Below, one piece after another: positions 28,369 through 37,351 of a stretch of 64,000 nt of DNA; the first letter of the stretch is position 1, and the number at the start of each line of letters is the position of its first letter. The translations under genes and the position numbers were made by a program. The DNA lies in contig JASBSA010000099.1 of the NCBI GenBank assembly GCA_030149175.1, forward strand, positions 1-64,000. The letters run 5' to 3'. Under the pieces are notes generated by a model, which was not told the DNA's origin, searched no databases, and saw nothing but the letters and a program-made list of their open reading frames with translations. This DNA is from Winogradskyella sp. (GTDB lineage Bacteria > Bacteroidota > Bacteroidia > Flavobacteriales > Flavobacteriaceae).

Positions 28369-29315
28369 TCCTTATCCCAATTATCGGTTCTGTAATGTTC
28401 CTCTTCTCCTTCTAAAATCTGAAGGTAGCTTCTATACCTTGAATAAGATACTTCATCATTTTCTAAGGCTTCTTTAACCGCACATTTTGGTTCTTTTAAG
28501 TGTAAGCAATTATTGAATTTACAATCCTGCTTTAAGGCAAAAAACTCAGGAAAATAATCGCCGACTTCTTCTTTTTCCATATCCACAACTCCAAAACCTT
28601 TAATACCAGGTGTGTCAATGATTTTGGCATCAAAACTTAAATCGAACATCTCTGCAAATGTGGTCGTGTGCTGCCCTTGCATGTGTTGCTCAGATAGTTC
28701 TTTGGTTCTTAAATCCAAGGATGGTTCTATGGCATTAACCAAAGTAGATTTACCAACACCAGAATGACCAGTAAACATGCTAACCTTTCCTTCCATTAAA
28801 GTTTTAACCTTATCAATATTATGGCCTGTAGTTGCAGAAATCTCAATACATTCATACCCTATTTTTCTATAAATACTCTCAAGATATTTTACTTCGAGCA
28901 ACTTTTCTTCGTCGTAGGTATCTATTTTATTAAAGAGTAAAATGGTCTTCACAGAGTACGCCTCGGCAGTCACCAAAAAACGATCAATAAAGCTTGTAAA
29001 TGTTGGTGGATTATCTAAGGTAATCAACAAAAATACTTGGTCTATATTGGCTGCTATAATATGAGTTTGCTTAGACAGATTTACTGATTTTCTAACAATG
29101 TAGTTGGCGCGTTCTTCAATGCGATGAATAACCCCTGTTTCGGTATTGTTTTTAGTTTCTAATTCAAACTCTACTTTATCGCCTACTGCGATGGGATTAG
29201 TACTCTTTATACCCTGAAGCCTAAACCTACCCTTTATTCTACACTCATAAAACTTACCGTTCATTGTTTTAACGGTATACCAACTTCCGGTAGATTTATA
29301 AACTGTTCCTATCAT
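28365..29315 (-). CDS. rsgA: Ribosome small-subunit-dependent GTPase A
   Basis: Circularly permuted GTPase motifs FTGHSGVGKSTLVNAI, IDTPGIKGFG; Zn motif CKFNNCLHLKEPKC. Confidence 0.95.
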   Translation of the reverse strand: MIGTVYKSTGSWYTVKTMNGKFYECRIKGRFRLQGIKSTNPIAVGDKVEFELETKNNTETGVIHRIEERANYIVRKSVNLSKQTHIIAANIDQVFLLITLDNPPTFTSFIDRFLVTAEAYSVKTILLFNKIDTYDEEKLLEVKYLESIYRKIGYECIEISATTGHNIDKVKTLMEGKVSMFTGHSGVGKSTLVNAIEPSLDLRTKELSEQHMQGQHTTTFAEMFDLSFDAKIIDTPGIKGFGVVDMEKEEVGDYFPEFFALKQDCKFNNCLHLKEPKCAVKEALENDEVSYSRYRSYLQILEGEEEHYRTDNWDKE

Positions 29316-29393
29316 TAAATAATAAATAATAACAAAGTAACAACTTTTCATTAAAAAAGTCTTTACTTTTATAGGTAATCAAAACCTAACGCA

Positions 29394-29882
29394 ATGAAAA
29401 AAAACTTCTTACTAGCAGCAGCCATTATAATAGGCTTCATTTCATTTTCTTTTATTAGTAAAGAAACTCTAAAAGACGAAAAACCAACAAACCAAGTTGA
29501 GTACAAAGTTATTACAAGTGTAGAATCTATTGTCCCTAACGGATTGGGACGCTCTAGGCTTATATCGTCTAATGTTGATAGGGATTATTCTGAATTTACC
29601 ACCGAGCAAACGGAAGATGACAACTCTAGAAACAAATCTAAGCGGAAAGATATTCGTGTTAAAGATTTTGAGGAAACCAAACTTCTTAATTTTTATAATT
29701 TAGGAGGAATTCGTTTTCAAAACATTGTTGCTAATGATGCTGTTGTTGCCTCTAAATTAACAGCAATGGGTAATGAAGGCTGGGAACTCGTTTTTGTATC
29801 TAGCTCTTCTGAAAGTGATGCAGGCAAAGATGATGGACAAGGTATTTTTGTTACCAGATATATATTTAAAAGAAACTTATAA
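29394..29882 (+). CDS. Secreted protein with DUF4177-like C-terminus
   Basis: Signal peptide; EYKVI...LTAMGNEGWELVFV. Confidence 0.6.
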   Translation: MKKNFLLAAAIIIGFISFSFISKETLKDEKPTNQVEYKVITSVESIVPNGLGRSRLISSNVDRDYSEFTTEQTEDDNSRNKSKRKDIRVKDFEETKLLNFYNLGGIRFQNIVANDAVVASKLTAMGNEGWELVFVSSSSESDAGKDDGQGIFVTRYIFKRNL

Positions 29883-29896
29883 TCTCAATCTCATAT

Positions 29897-29926
29897 AAAA
29901 AGGCTCACATCTGTGAGCCTTTTTTT
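29897..29926. terminator. Intrinsic terminator between convergent genes
   Basis: AAAAGGCTCACA-tc-TGTGAGCCTTTTTTT. Confidence 0.9.
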
Positions 29927-29938
29927 AATTATTAGGTT

Positions 29939-31021
29939 TTAGTGATTAATAATTTCTTCTTGGTGATTAATAGATTCTTGGTGAATGGCCTTAAACATCC
30001 TGAGGATAAATTCTTCGCTTAAATTCTTTTCTTCACCTTGTAAAATCATTTTACCTAAAATTTCATTCCAACGCTTATTTTGCAACACTGCAACATTATG
30101 CTTCTTTTTTAAAGCACCAATATCATCCGCCACTTGCATACGCTTGCCTAGAATTTCAATAAGCTGATGATCTATAACATCTATCTTTGTTCTTAAAGTA
30201 TTAATCTTGTTTTTAAACTCTGCAGCTTCACCAACCTCTTTTCTTATGCGTAAATCTTCAGTGTATTTTATTAATGTACTTGGTGTAATTTGTTGTGCGG
30301 CATCACTCCATGCATTGTCTGGGTCGTGATGAGTTTCTATCATCAAGCCATCGTAATTAAGATCTAATGCTGTTTGGCTTAAATCGAAAATGATATCTCT
30401 ACGTCCTGCAATATGCGAAGGGTCTAAAATTAAAGGCAGATCTGGGAAACGACTTTGTAAGTCTACCGCAATCTGCCACTCCGGATTATTTCTGTAACGT
30501 GTTTTCTCGTAGGTAGAGAATCCTCTGTGGATGACTCCTAAATTTTTTATATCAGCCGTGTAGAAACGTTCTACCGCTCCTAACCATAATGACAAATCTG
30601 GGTTTACCGGATTTTTAATCAACACGGGTTTATCGGTTCCTTTTAAAGCATCCGCAATGTCTTGAACTATAAACGGGCTAACCGTTGTACGTGCGCCAAT
30701 CCAAAGAATATCAACATCGTGCTTTAAAGCTAATTCTACATGATTGGCATTAGCTACTTCTGTAGTGATAAGCATACCCGTTTCTTCTTTTGCCTTTTGA
30801 AGCCATTTTAAACCAAGTGCTCCTACACCTTCAAAATTACCTGGACGTGTTCTTGGTTTCCAGATCCCTGCTCTAAAAACAGTGGCATCGCTATCTTTTA
30901 ATTGATGTGCTATTTTTAAAACTTGTTCTTCGGTTTCTGCACTACAAGGTCCCGCAATCACTAGTGGATGCTCTAAATTAAAAGCATCTAACCAGTTCCT
31001 TAATTCTTTCTTATTTTCCAT
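29939..31021 (-). CDS. Bifunctional 3-deoxy-7-phosphoheptulonate synthase / chorismate mutase
   Basis: AGPCSAETEEQ, GIWKPRTRPGNFEGVG, DPSHIAGRRD; C-terminal CM segment LRTKIDVIDHQLIEILGKRMQV. Confidence 0.94.
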   Translation of the reverse strand: MENKKELRNWLDAFNLEHPLVIAGPCSAETEEQVLKIAHQLKDSDATVFRAGIWKPRTRPGNFEGVGALGLKWLQKAKEETGMLITTEVANANHVELALKHDVDILWIGARTTVSPFIVQDIADALKGTDKPVLIKNPVNPDLSLWLGAVERFYTADIKNLGVIHRGFSTYEKTRYRNNPEWQIAVDLQSRFPDLPLILDPSHIAGRRDIIFDLSQTALDLNYDGLMIETHHDPDNAWSDAAQQITPSTLIKYTEDLRIRKEVGEAAEFKNKINTLRTKIDVIDHQLIEILGKRMQVADDIGALKKKHNVAVLQNKRWNEILGKMILQGEEKNLSEEFILRMFKAIHQESINHQEEIINH

Positions 31022-31050
31022 TTTGCTAGTATTCTTCTTTTTCTAAATTT

Positions 31051-31902
31051 TTATTCTATTCCGTTTAAAATATCCTTAATATGATTTGTGGCTTCCATCT
31101 CCTTAAAAATTGCTTCAAAATCATTGCTTTGCATCAATTTCTTGAAATGCTTTAGGTTATCTATATATTCATCTAATGTTTCTATGACATTGGTTTTGTT
31201 TTGTTTAAAAATAGGAGTCCACATGGCTGGAGAACTTTTTGCCAAACGTACTGTACTTGCAAAACCACTGCCTGCCATATCAAATATATCGCGTTCGTTT
31301 TTTTCTTTTTCTATTACTGTTTTCCCGAGCATAAACGAACTAATGTGGGACAAATGCGACACATAAGCAATGTGCTTGTCATGGGCTTTAGGATTCATAT
31401 AACGTATGCGCATTCCTAAATCCGAAAATAATTTCAACGCTTTTTCCTGAAGCTTGAAGGCTGTTTCTTCAACTTCACAAATAATATTAGTCTTGTTATT
31501 ATACAAATTATGAATTGCCGCCTCTGGACCAGAAAACTCAGTACCAGCAATAGGGTGTGCTGCTAGAAAGTTTCTACGCTTCGGATGATTTTTAACTTTA
31601 AGACAAATAGCTTCTTTTGTTGAGCCAGCATCGAACACAATAGTCTCATCAGAAACCAAATCCAACACTTTTGGCAACACCTCTAACATTGCATCTACAG
31701 GAATGGCAACAATGACAATATCGGCTTGATTTAAATCATCAAAACTTGCCTTTTTATCAATAATACCAAGAGCCTTCGCTCTGTCTAAATGTGCTTCATT
31801 TTTGTCTATACCATACACAACGCAATCAGGGTTTTGCTTTTTAGTATCTAAGGCAAAACTTCCGCCAATTAATCCAACTCCTATGACAAAAACATATTTC
31901 AT
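31051..31902 (-). CDS. tyrA: Prephenate dehydrogenase
   Basis: IGVGLIGGSFALD, AHPIAGTEFSGPEAA, SHLSHISSFML. Confidence 0.92.
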   Translation of the reverse strand: MKYVFVIGVGLIGGSFALDTKKQNPDCVVYGIDKNEAHLDRAKALGIIDKKASFDDLNQADIVIVAIPVDAMLEVLPKVLDLVSDETIVFDAGSTKEAICLKVKNHPKRRNFLAAHPIAGTEFSGPEAAIHNLYNNKTNIICEVEETAFKLQEKALKLFSDLGMRIRYMNPKAHDKHIAYVSHLSHISSFMLGKTVIEKEKNERDIFDMAGSGFASTVRLAKSSPAMWTPIFKQNKTNVIETLDEYIDNLKHFKKLMQSNDFEAIFKEMEATNHIKDILNGIE

Positions 31903-31906
31903 AAAC

Positions 31907-33049
31907 CTAAATTCTCGCTATTGCTTCTTTAATTGTTTCTTCTGTGCAGCAGAGTGAAAACCGCACGTATCCTTCACCATTACTCCCAAAAACAGTTCCA
32001 GGTGTTATAAATATGGAATGTTCTTTTAATACCAAATCCGTAAACTCTTCAGATTTTAGGTGTGGTGGTAATTTTGCCCAAACAAACATACCTGTTGCGT
32101 ATTCATCATAAGTACAATTTAAAGCCTCTGCCAATTTCCAGATAAGCTCGCGTCTTTGTTCGTAAACGCTATTTAAACTTACAAACCACATGTCTGAACA
32201 TTTTAAGGCTTCAATAGCCCCTTTTTGAACAGCATAAAACATACCTGAATCCATATTACTTTTAACCTTTAGCACTGCGCTTAAATGCTCGTAACTACCA
32301 ATCAACATTCCAACTCTCCAACCTGCCATATTAAAGGTTTTACTAAATGAGTTTAACTCTAAGCAAACTTCTTTTGCATGGTTATAGCGCATTATGCTAA
32401 TTGGCTTTTTATTTAGAATAAAACTATAGGGATTATCATTAACGATTAAAATATTATGTCGTCTTCCAAAGGCTATAACTTCATCATAAAACTTATTAGG
32501 TGCATTGACTCCTGTTGGCATGTGTGGATAGCTAATCCACATAATTTTAACCTTGCTTAAGTCCAAGCGTTCTAAAGCAATAAAATCTGGCAACCAATGA
32601 TTCTCTTCAGTTAAATCATAAAAAACTGGTTTAGCTTCTACCAATTTTGTTACTGCAGAATAGGTTGGGTAGCCAGGATTTGGAATCAAGACTTCATCAC
32701 CAGGGTTTAAAAAAGCCATGGAGATGTGCATAATCCCTTCTTTGCTTCCTAAAAGTGGTAGCACCTCAGTTTGCCCACTTAGATTTACTTTGTATTGTTT
32801 TTTGTAAAAATTGGCAATCTCTTCTCTTAACTCTGGTAAACCTTGGTAACTCTGATATTTGTTGGCTCCTTCTTCATCCAAACTATCTTTTAAAAGCATC
32901 GTAGCCTTAAAAGGTGGCTCTAAATCCGGACTACCAATACCAAGATTTATAATGGGTTTTCCTTGAGATTGCAAAAAAGCTACTTCTCTTAACTTTTTAG
33001 AAAAGTAGTATTCTTCGACATGTTTTAAACGGTTGGCTACTTCAATCAT
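31907..33049 (-). CDS. Pyridoxal phosphate-dependent aminotransferase (aromatic/aspartate class I)
   Basis: INLGIGSPDLEPP, NPGYPTYSAV, NSFSKTFNMAGWRVG. Confidence 0.92.
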   Translation of the reverse strand: MIEVANRLKHVEEYYFSKKLREVAFLQSQGKPIINLGIGSPDLEPPFKATMLLKDSLDEEGANKYQSYQGLPELREEIANFYKKQYKVNLSGQTEVLPLLGSKEGIMHISMAFLNPGDEVLIPNPGYPTYSAVTKLVEAKPVFYDLTEENHWLPDFIALERLDLSKVKIMWISYPHMPTGVNAPNKFYDEVIAFGRRHNILIVNDNPYSFILNKKPISIMRYNHAKEVCLELNSFSKTFNMAGWRVGMLIGSYEHLSAVLKVKSNMDSGMFYAVQKGAIEALKCSDMWFVSLNSVYEQRRELIWKLAEALNCTYDEYATGMFVWAKLPPHLKSEEFTDLVLKEHSIFITPGTVFGSNGEGYVRFSLCCTEETIKEAIARI

Positions 33050-33873
33050 GTTTTTGCATTTTTATATTCACCTAACACTTTAAAATTCTGAGCCATAATT
33101 TGCATAATAGCGTGTGCCTTTTCGTAGTCCTTGTACTCATCAAAAGTAACATCTACAAAGAAGGCATACTTCCAAGGGGTCTCAATTTTTGGTAAGGATT
33201 GTATTTTAGTTAGGTTTAATTTACAATCACTCATTACATTGAGTATAGTGGCTAAGCTACCACGTTTATGGTCTAATTCAAATTTTAAGGACGCTTTATT
33301 TATTCCATTTTTTTCGAGATTAGCATTCTCTCGCATTACAATCACAAAACGTGTTTCGTTATGCTTTATGGTTTGTATGCTCTCAGCCAAAATATCCAAT
33401 CCGTATAAAATTGCTGCATTCTTACTCGCTATTGCTGCTATACCTCTACTTTGGTGTTTTGCAATCTGTTTAGCAACATCTGCTGTATCTTTAGCTTCTA
33501 CCAACTTAATATGCGGAAAGTCTTTAAAGAATGTTTTGCACTGTAGCAATGCCATTGGGTGCGAATGTACTTCATTTATGGTTTCTAGGCTTTCGCCTTC
33601 TAAGGCCAGTAAATTATGTTGAATATCTAGATAGTACTCACCTACAATACTTAAATTATGCTTATCTATCAATGCGTAATTAGGGATTATGGAACCTGCA
33701 ATAGAATTTTCTAATGCCATCACCATACTATCGGTTTGCCCTTGCAATAAATTTTCCACAGCACTATCAAAAGACATGCACTCAATTACTTCTGTTGTTG
33801 AACAGAAGTATTTTTTAGCCACTTCGTGATGAAATGACCCTTTAATTCCTTGTATGGCTATTGGTTTTTTCAT
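33046..33873 (-). CDS. pheA: Prephenate dehydratase
   Basis: IAIQGIKGSFHHEVA, ENSIAGSI, NETRFVIV, ACT-domain sequence HKRGSLATILNVMSDCKLNLTKIQSLP. Confidence 0.94.
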   Translation of the reverse strand: MKKPIAIQGIKGSFHHEVAKKYFCSTTEVIECMSFDSAVENLLQGQTDSMVMALENSIAGSIIPNYALIDKHNLSIVGEYYLDIQHNLLALEGESLETINEVHSHPMALLQCKTFFKDFPHIKLVEAKDTADVAKQIAKHQSRGIAAIASKNAAILYGLDILAESIQTIKHNETRFVIVMRENANLEKNGINKASLKFELDHKRGSLATILNVMSDCKLNLTKIQSLPKIETPWKYAFFVDVTFDEYKDYEKAHAIMQIMAQNFKVLGEYKNAKT

Positions 33874-33876
33874 AAC

Positions 33877-33905
33877 AAAAAAGTCCCGAATTAATCGAGA
33901 CTTTT
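33877..33905 (-). terminator. Attenuator terminator of the pheA operon leader
   Basis: Minus strand AAAAGTCTCGA-TTAAT-TCGGGACTTTT-TT, 11-bp stem with one G-T wobble, ends 3 nt before the pheA ATG. Confidence 0.9.
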
Positions 33906-33934
33906 CTAAACTTATATTTTATAACTAAAACATA

Positions 33935-34003
33935 CTAAGCCTCGTTTCTTTCTGTAAAAAAGAAATAAAACCAGTTATAATATGTTTTTGCTGTGTGTAT
34001 CAT
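33935..34003 (-). CDS. Aromatic amino-acid leader peptide MIHTAKTYYNWFYFFFTERNEA (attenuator)
   Basis: ATG...TAG ORF of 22 codons with Y Y N W F Y F F F run, directly upstream of terminator and pheA. Confidence 0.9.
   Translation of the reverse strand: MIHTAKTYYNWFYFFFTERNEA
33937..33944 (-). promoter_or_regulatory. Antiterminator segment CGAGGCTT
   Basis: Complementary (one G-T wobble) to AAGTCTCG in the terminator 5' arm; overlaps the leader-peptide stop codon. Confidence 0.8.
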
Positions 34004-34014
34004 TATTTGTTTGG

Positions 34015-34044
34015 CTAATGTAATTAATATTTTTAAAAATCAAA
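34015..34044 (-). promoter_or_regulatory. Probable promoter of the pheA attenuator leader: TTTG-N18-TACATTAG
   Basis: Close to the Bacteroidetes TTTG/TAnnTTTG consensus (one mismatch), ending about 11 nt before the leader ATG. Confidence 0.6.
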
Positions 34045-34149
34045 ATTGTCCTTTGCTCTTTTTTGGGCTACTGATAAAGTTTTAAAGATTTTGTAATAAA
34101 TAATGTGTCGTATTAGATATTAATTATTTTTGATTAAATATTCTGGATT

Positions 34150-35043
34150 ATGTCTATTGAAGTCAATAATATTTCAAAATTATATAAAGATCAAAAAGCA
34201 TTAAACAACGTTTCTTTTAAAGTAAACGATGCTGAGATTGTTGGTTTTTTGGGGCCAAATGGTGCTGGTAAATCTACAATGATGAAAATCCTCACCACTT
34301 ATATTGAAGCTTCTGAAGGTGATGCAAAAGTGAATGGTTTTGATGTTGCTACCGACAAAAAGAATGTACAGAAAAGTGTAGGGTATCTACCTGAACACAA
34401 TCCGCTTTACACCGACTTATATGTTAGAGAATATTTAAACTTTAATGCCAATGTTTATAGCACGCCAAAGTCTCGAATAGACGAAGTAATTGAACTCACT
34501 GGTCTATCACCAGAAGCTCACAAAAAAATAGGTCAACTTTCTAAAGGTTATAGACAGCGTGTTGGCTTGGCTAATGCCTTATCACACAATCCTGATGTGT
34601 TAATTTTAGACGAACCAACAACTGGCCTAGACCCAAATCAGTTAGTAGATATAAGAAATCTTATACGAAATATTGGTAAAGAGAAAACCATATTTTTGTC
34701 AACTCACATTATGCAAGAGGTTGAAGCCATGTGCCACCGGGTTATTATTATAAATAAAGGCGAAGTGGTTGCCGATAAATACTTGAAAGATCTAAGAGAA
34801 GGACAAGAGCAAGTGATTATTGTGGAGTTTGATTATCGCGTAGAAGACACCTTTTTACTAAGGCTACCTAAAGTAAGCTCGGTAAAAAATACTGATGGTT
34901 TTATTTACGAAATTACCTTTTCTACCAAAGAAGATATGCGCTCTCACGTTTTTGATTTTGCACATGATAACGAATTAAAAATTCTCCAGTTGAATCAAAA
35001 GAATACCAGTTTAGAGAGTTTGTTTAGAGAATTAACGAGTTAG
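34150..35043 (+). CDS. gldA: Gliding-motility ABC transporter ATP-binding protein GldA
   Basis: GFLGPNGAGKSTMMKILTTY, LSKGYRQRVGLANAL, LILDEPTTGLDPNQ. Confidence 0.9.
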   Translation: MSIEVNNISKLYKDQKALNNVSFKVNDAEIVGFLGPNGAGKSTMMKILTTYIEASEGDAKVNGFDVATDKKNVQKSVGYLPEHNPLYTDLYVREYLNFNANVYSTPKSRIDEVIELTGLSPEAHKKIGQLSKGYRQRVGLANALSHNPDVLILDEPTTGLDPNQLVDIRNLIRNIGKEKTIFLSTHIMQEVEAMCHRVIIINKGEVVADKYLKDLREGQEQVIIVEFDYRVEDTFLLRLPKVSSVKNTDGFIYEITFSTKEDMRSHVFDFAHDNELKILQLNQKNTSLESLFRELTS

Positions 35044-35047
35044 AATT

Positions 35048-35248
35048 TTGGAAATTATCTTAGAATTTCTGAGTGGTATATTTATAGAGACACTGCCTGA
35101 ACTCTTAAAATACTTTGGAGCTTCTATTAAATGGCTTTTTTATTTGGGCAAGAAACCTTTTACAACTATTATACAAGAAGAATGGAATAGGAGGCTTGGA
35201 TTATTTATAATTGTTTTAACTATAGTGATAATCGTGAATCTAAGCTAA
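35048..35248 (+). CDS. Small hydrophobic protein with TTG start, downstream of gldA
   Basis: 66 aa, C-terminal TM segment LFIIVLTIVIIVNL. Confidence 0.45.
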   Translation: MEIILEFLSGIFIETLPELLKYFGASIKWLFYLGKKPFTTIIQEEWNRRLGLFIIVLTIVIIVNLS

Positions 35249-35988
35249 TCAAAAAACAACTGACCAGTGTAAACACGTTCTACATCTACCATTGGCGGTT
35301 CATTTACTGAAATCAGATTTCCAGTTCCTCGTAAGATGCCTGTGAGTGATAATTGCGGATTTACAATCATATCATTACTGCCTCTGTGATTAACCTCTAC
35401 ATGTTGAGCTATTAAATTCTCACCTTCAAAACGTCCAGAACCCGAAAAAAACCCAACAAACAAATTTTCGACTTCACCATCAATGTAAAACGATGAGATG
35501 TTGTTAGATATAATATCTAAATTTTCAGAATCTAGAGACAGTCTAAAATCACCAACAGTAAATTCAACGTTCTCATTAAAGTCTTCTGAAATCAAACTCA
35601 AATCCTGAAAGGCTAAAATACCATTAGATGACACCTCATACTGTGAGGAATTCCTTATTTCGGTAAGAATTGGCGCTTCGACATAAATTTTTGTGATGCC
35701 ATATTCTCTTACGTAGTTACATGTGTTATCATCGGTAAGCACTAATCTATTGCCAATGACCTCAGCCCTTACATCGTTGATTAAATTTTCACCAGTTTCA
35801 ACAGTGACCTTGTATTCTGGCGCTTCAGTGATGATTAACTCTATATCCCTGTTTACCAAAATGCTTTCAAAATCAGCAACCTCAACCTCTTGTTGAATTA
35901 TATTTCCGGCTGTTTGAAAACAATCGTTAGCATCTTCGCTATTGCAAGCGAATATTAACAAAATACAGACAAGAATAATTCTCTTCAT
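35245..35988 (-). CDS. DUF2807-like (head GIN domain) putative adhesin lipoprotein
   Basis: Lipobox LIFACNSE; DFESILVNRDIELIITEAPEYKVTVETGENLI. Confidence 0.8.
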   Translation of the reverse strand: MKRIILVCILLIFACNSEDANDCFQTAGNIIQQEVEVADFESILVNRDIELIITEAPEYKVTVETGENLINDVRAEVIGNRLVLTDDNTCNYVREYGITKIYVEAPILTEIRNSSQYEVSSNGILAFQDLSLISEDFNENVEFTVGDFRLSLDSENLDIISNNISSFYIDGEVENLFVGFFSGSGRFEGENLIAQHVEVNHRGSNDMIVNPQLSLTGILRGTGNLISVNEPPMVDVERVYTGQLFFD

Positions 35989-36000
35989 ATTAAAAAAATA

Positions 36001-36050
36001 GATTCCTGCCTCACTTCGACTTCGCTCAGTGACCAACGCAGGAATAACAA
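36001..36050. repeat. Nested dispersed repeat: gattcctgcct[cacttcgacttcgctcagtgacca]acgcaggaataacaa
   Basis: Outer element equals the repeat at 75-100 (one difference at aatgacaa/aataacaa) with a clean 24-nt insert in the loop. Confidence 0.9.
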
Positions 36051-36052
36051 AT

Positions 36053-37147
36053 TTACAATCTTACACCTACACCAAATTCAACAGCTTCGGCTTTTGCACC
36101 ATGCGATTTTAAGGTGATGGCGCCAAAAAATTTCTTTCCAAAATAACGTTTTAAACCAATCCTGAGATAGGTTCTTCCTTCAAAATCGAAAGGATAATAT
36201 ACATAATAGCCTATTTGTGACTCAATAGACATTTTATTGATAAACAACTCGTGACCCACAAACAAACCTACACGCTTGTAATCTTCGTCTCCGCTAACAT
36301 TCAATTCTGGAAAAGAGACCGACTGATAATAAATGAGTTCTTTTAGAAAATTAGAAAAAAAGACGTCGGCACCAAATTGGATGGCACTAACATGACTTAA
36401 GCGTTTATCTGCATATGCAGACAGAATATAAAACGGAAATTGTCCGCTACCAATAATATCGCTCTGATTAATACCACTTCTAAAGGCAATATTGTACTTG
36501 ATACGTTCTGTAAACTTTTCGTCAGTAAGATTATCTATATATTCGGCTTCTTCTTCATCCAAGCTATAGGTTACCCCTAAATTTAATGTCATTGAGTTAA
36601 CACTTGTGTTTGGTGCTTTTACATTAGCATTTGAGTAATGTACCAAAGACAAGCCACCTTGTAAACCGATCCGATCAAAAATTCGCTCTTTTTTATAGTT
36701 GAGCATCACATAAGTAGAGCTTAACAGATGAGAACCAAAAGCTATGTTTTTATGATTTTCAACTTTATCATAAGGATTCGTATTATAAGCAATCCCTTGC
36801 CCAATCCTAAACATTACCTTACGTTTAAAAAAGTAGAAATTATAATGTGCGTAGAGTCCGTAATTTTCGCCTAGCACCTCATTTTTTAAATCCTGATAAA
36901 TAAATGACGCTCCATAATCTGGAAAATTAAAACGCTGTTGCCAAGCTTCCTCACCAAAGGTTTTTTTATTCCAACTTAAGATCATCCCTTCGGGATGCCC
37001 TGTAATAAGATGCAATATATCATTATTATGAAGTGCAATTGTTCCTGAGAAATAATTGACATCTACATACGAATTTGGTGCGCTATCGTTCTGGGAAAAC
37101 GTCAAGAGCCCAGAGCAAATCATAACAGCTATAAGCCAGTACTTCAT
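36053..37147 (-). CDS. Acyloxyacyl hydrolase / lipid A deacylase-like outer-membrane protein
   Basis: Signal peptide; NYGLYAHYNFYFFKRKVMFRIGQGIAYNTNPYD, LSLVHYSNANVKAPNTSVNSM. Confidence 0.75.
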   Translation of the reverse strand: MKYWLIAVMICSGLLTFSQNDSAPNSYVDVNYFSGTIALHNNDILHLITGHPEGMILSWNKKTFGEEAWQQRFNFPDYGASFIYQDLKNEVLGENYGLYAHYNFYFFKRKVMFRIGQGIAYNTNPYDKVENHKNIAFGSHLLSSTYVMLNYKKERIFDRIGLQGGLSLVHYSNANVKAPNTSVNSMTLNLGVTYSLDEEEAEYIDNLTDEKFTERIKYNIAFRSGINQSDIIGSGQFPFYILSAYADKRLSHVSAIQFGADVFFSNFLKELIYYQSVSFPELNVSGDEDYKRVGLFVGHELFINKMSIESQIGYYVYYPFDFEGRTYLRIGLKRYFGKKFFGAITLKSHGAKAEAVEFGVGVRL

Positions 37148-37185
37148 ATTAAATTGGTTACTGGCAAAAGTAAAAGAATAATTGA

Positions 37186-37272
37186 TTAAAAAAACAAGGT
37201 TACCACTAAAGATAATACCGTAATGGCTAATAGCTTTAAAGCAAAACCTAGTTCTAATTTATATTTTTTCAT
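37186..37272 (-). CDS. Small ORF, 28-aa single-TM peptide MKKYKLELGFALKLLAITVLSLVVTLFF
   Basis: ATG-to-TAA ORF below the ORF-track threshold, hydrophobic C-terminal half. Confidence 0.4.
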   Translation of the reverse strand: MKKYKLELGFALKLLAITVLSLVVTLFF

Positions 37273-37351
37273 GGATTTGGGTTTTCAGCAAAATTGAACA
37301 ATAAAAAAAACACCTAGCTTAGTTTTAGGGAAATAAAACGTTATGAAACCA

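Noticed and set aside
29939-30000. Repeated gtgattaat near the DAHP synthase/chorismate mutase 3' end
   Set aside because: Encodes the C-terminal HQESINHQEEIINH; plausible ordinary coding sequence rather than a repeat insertion.
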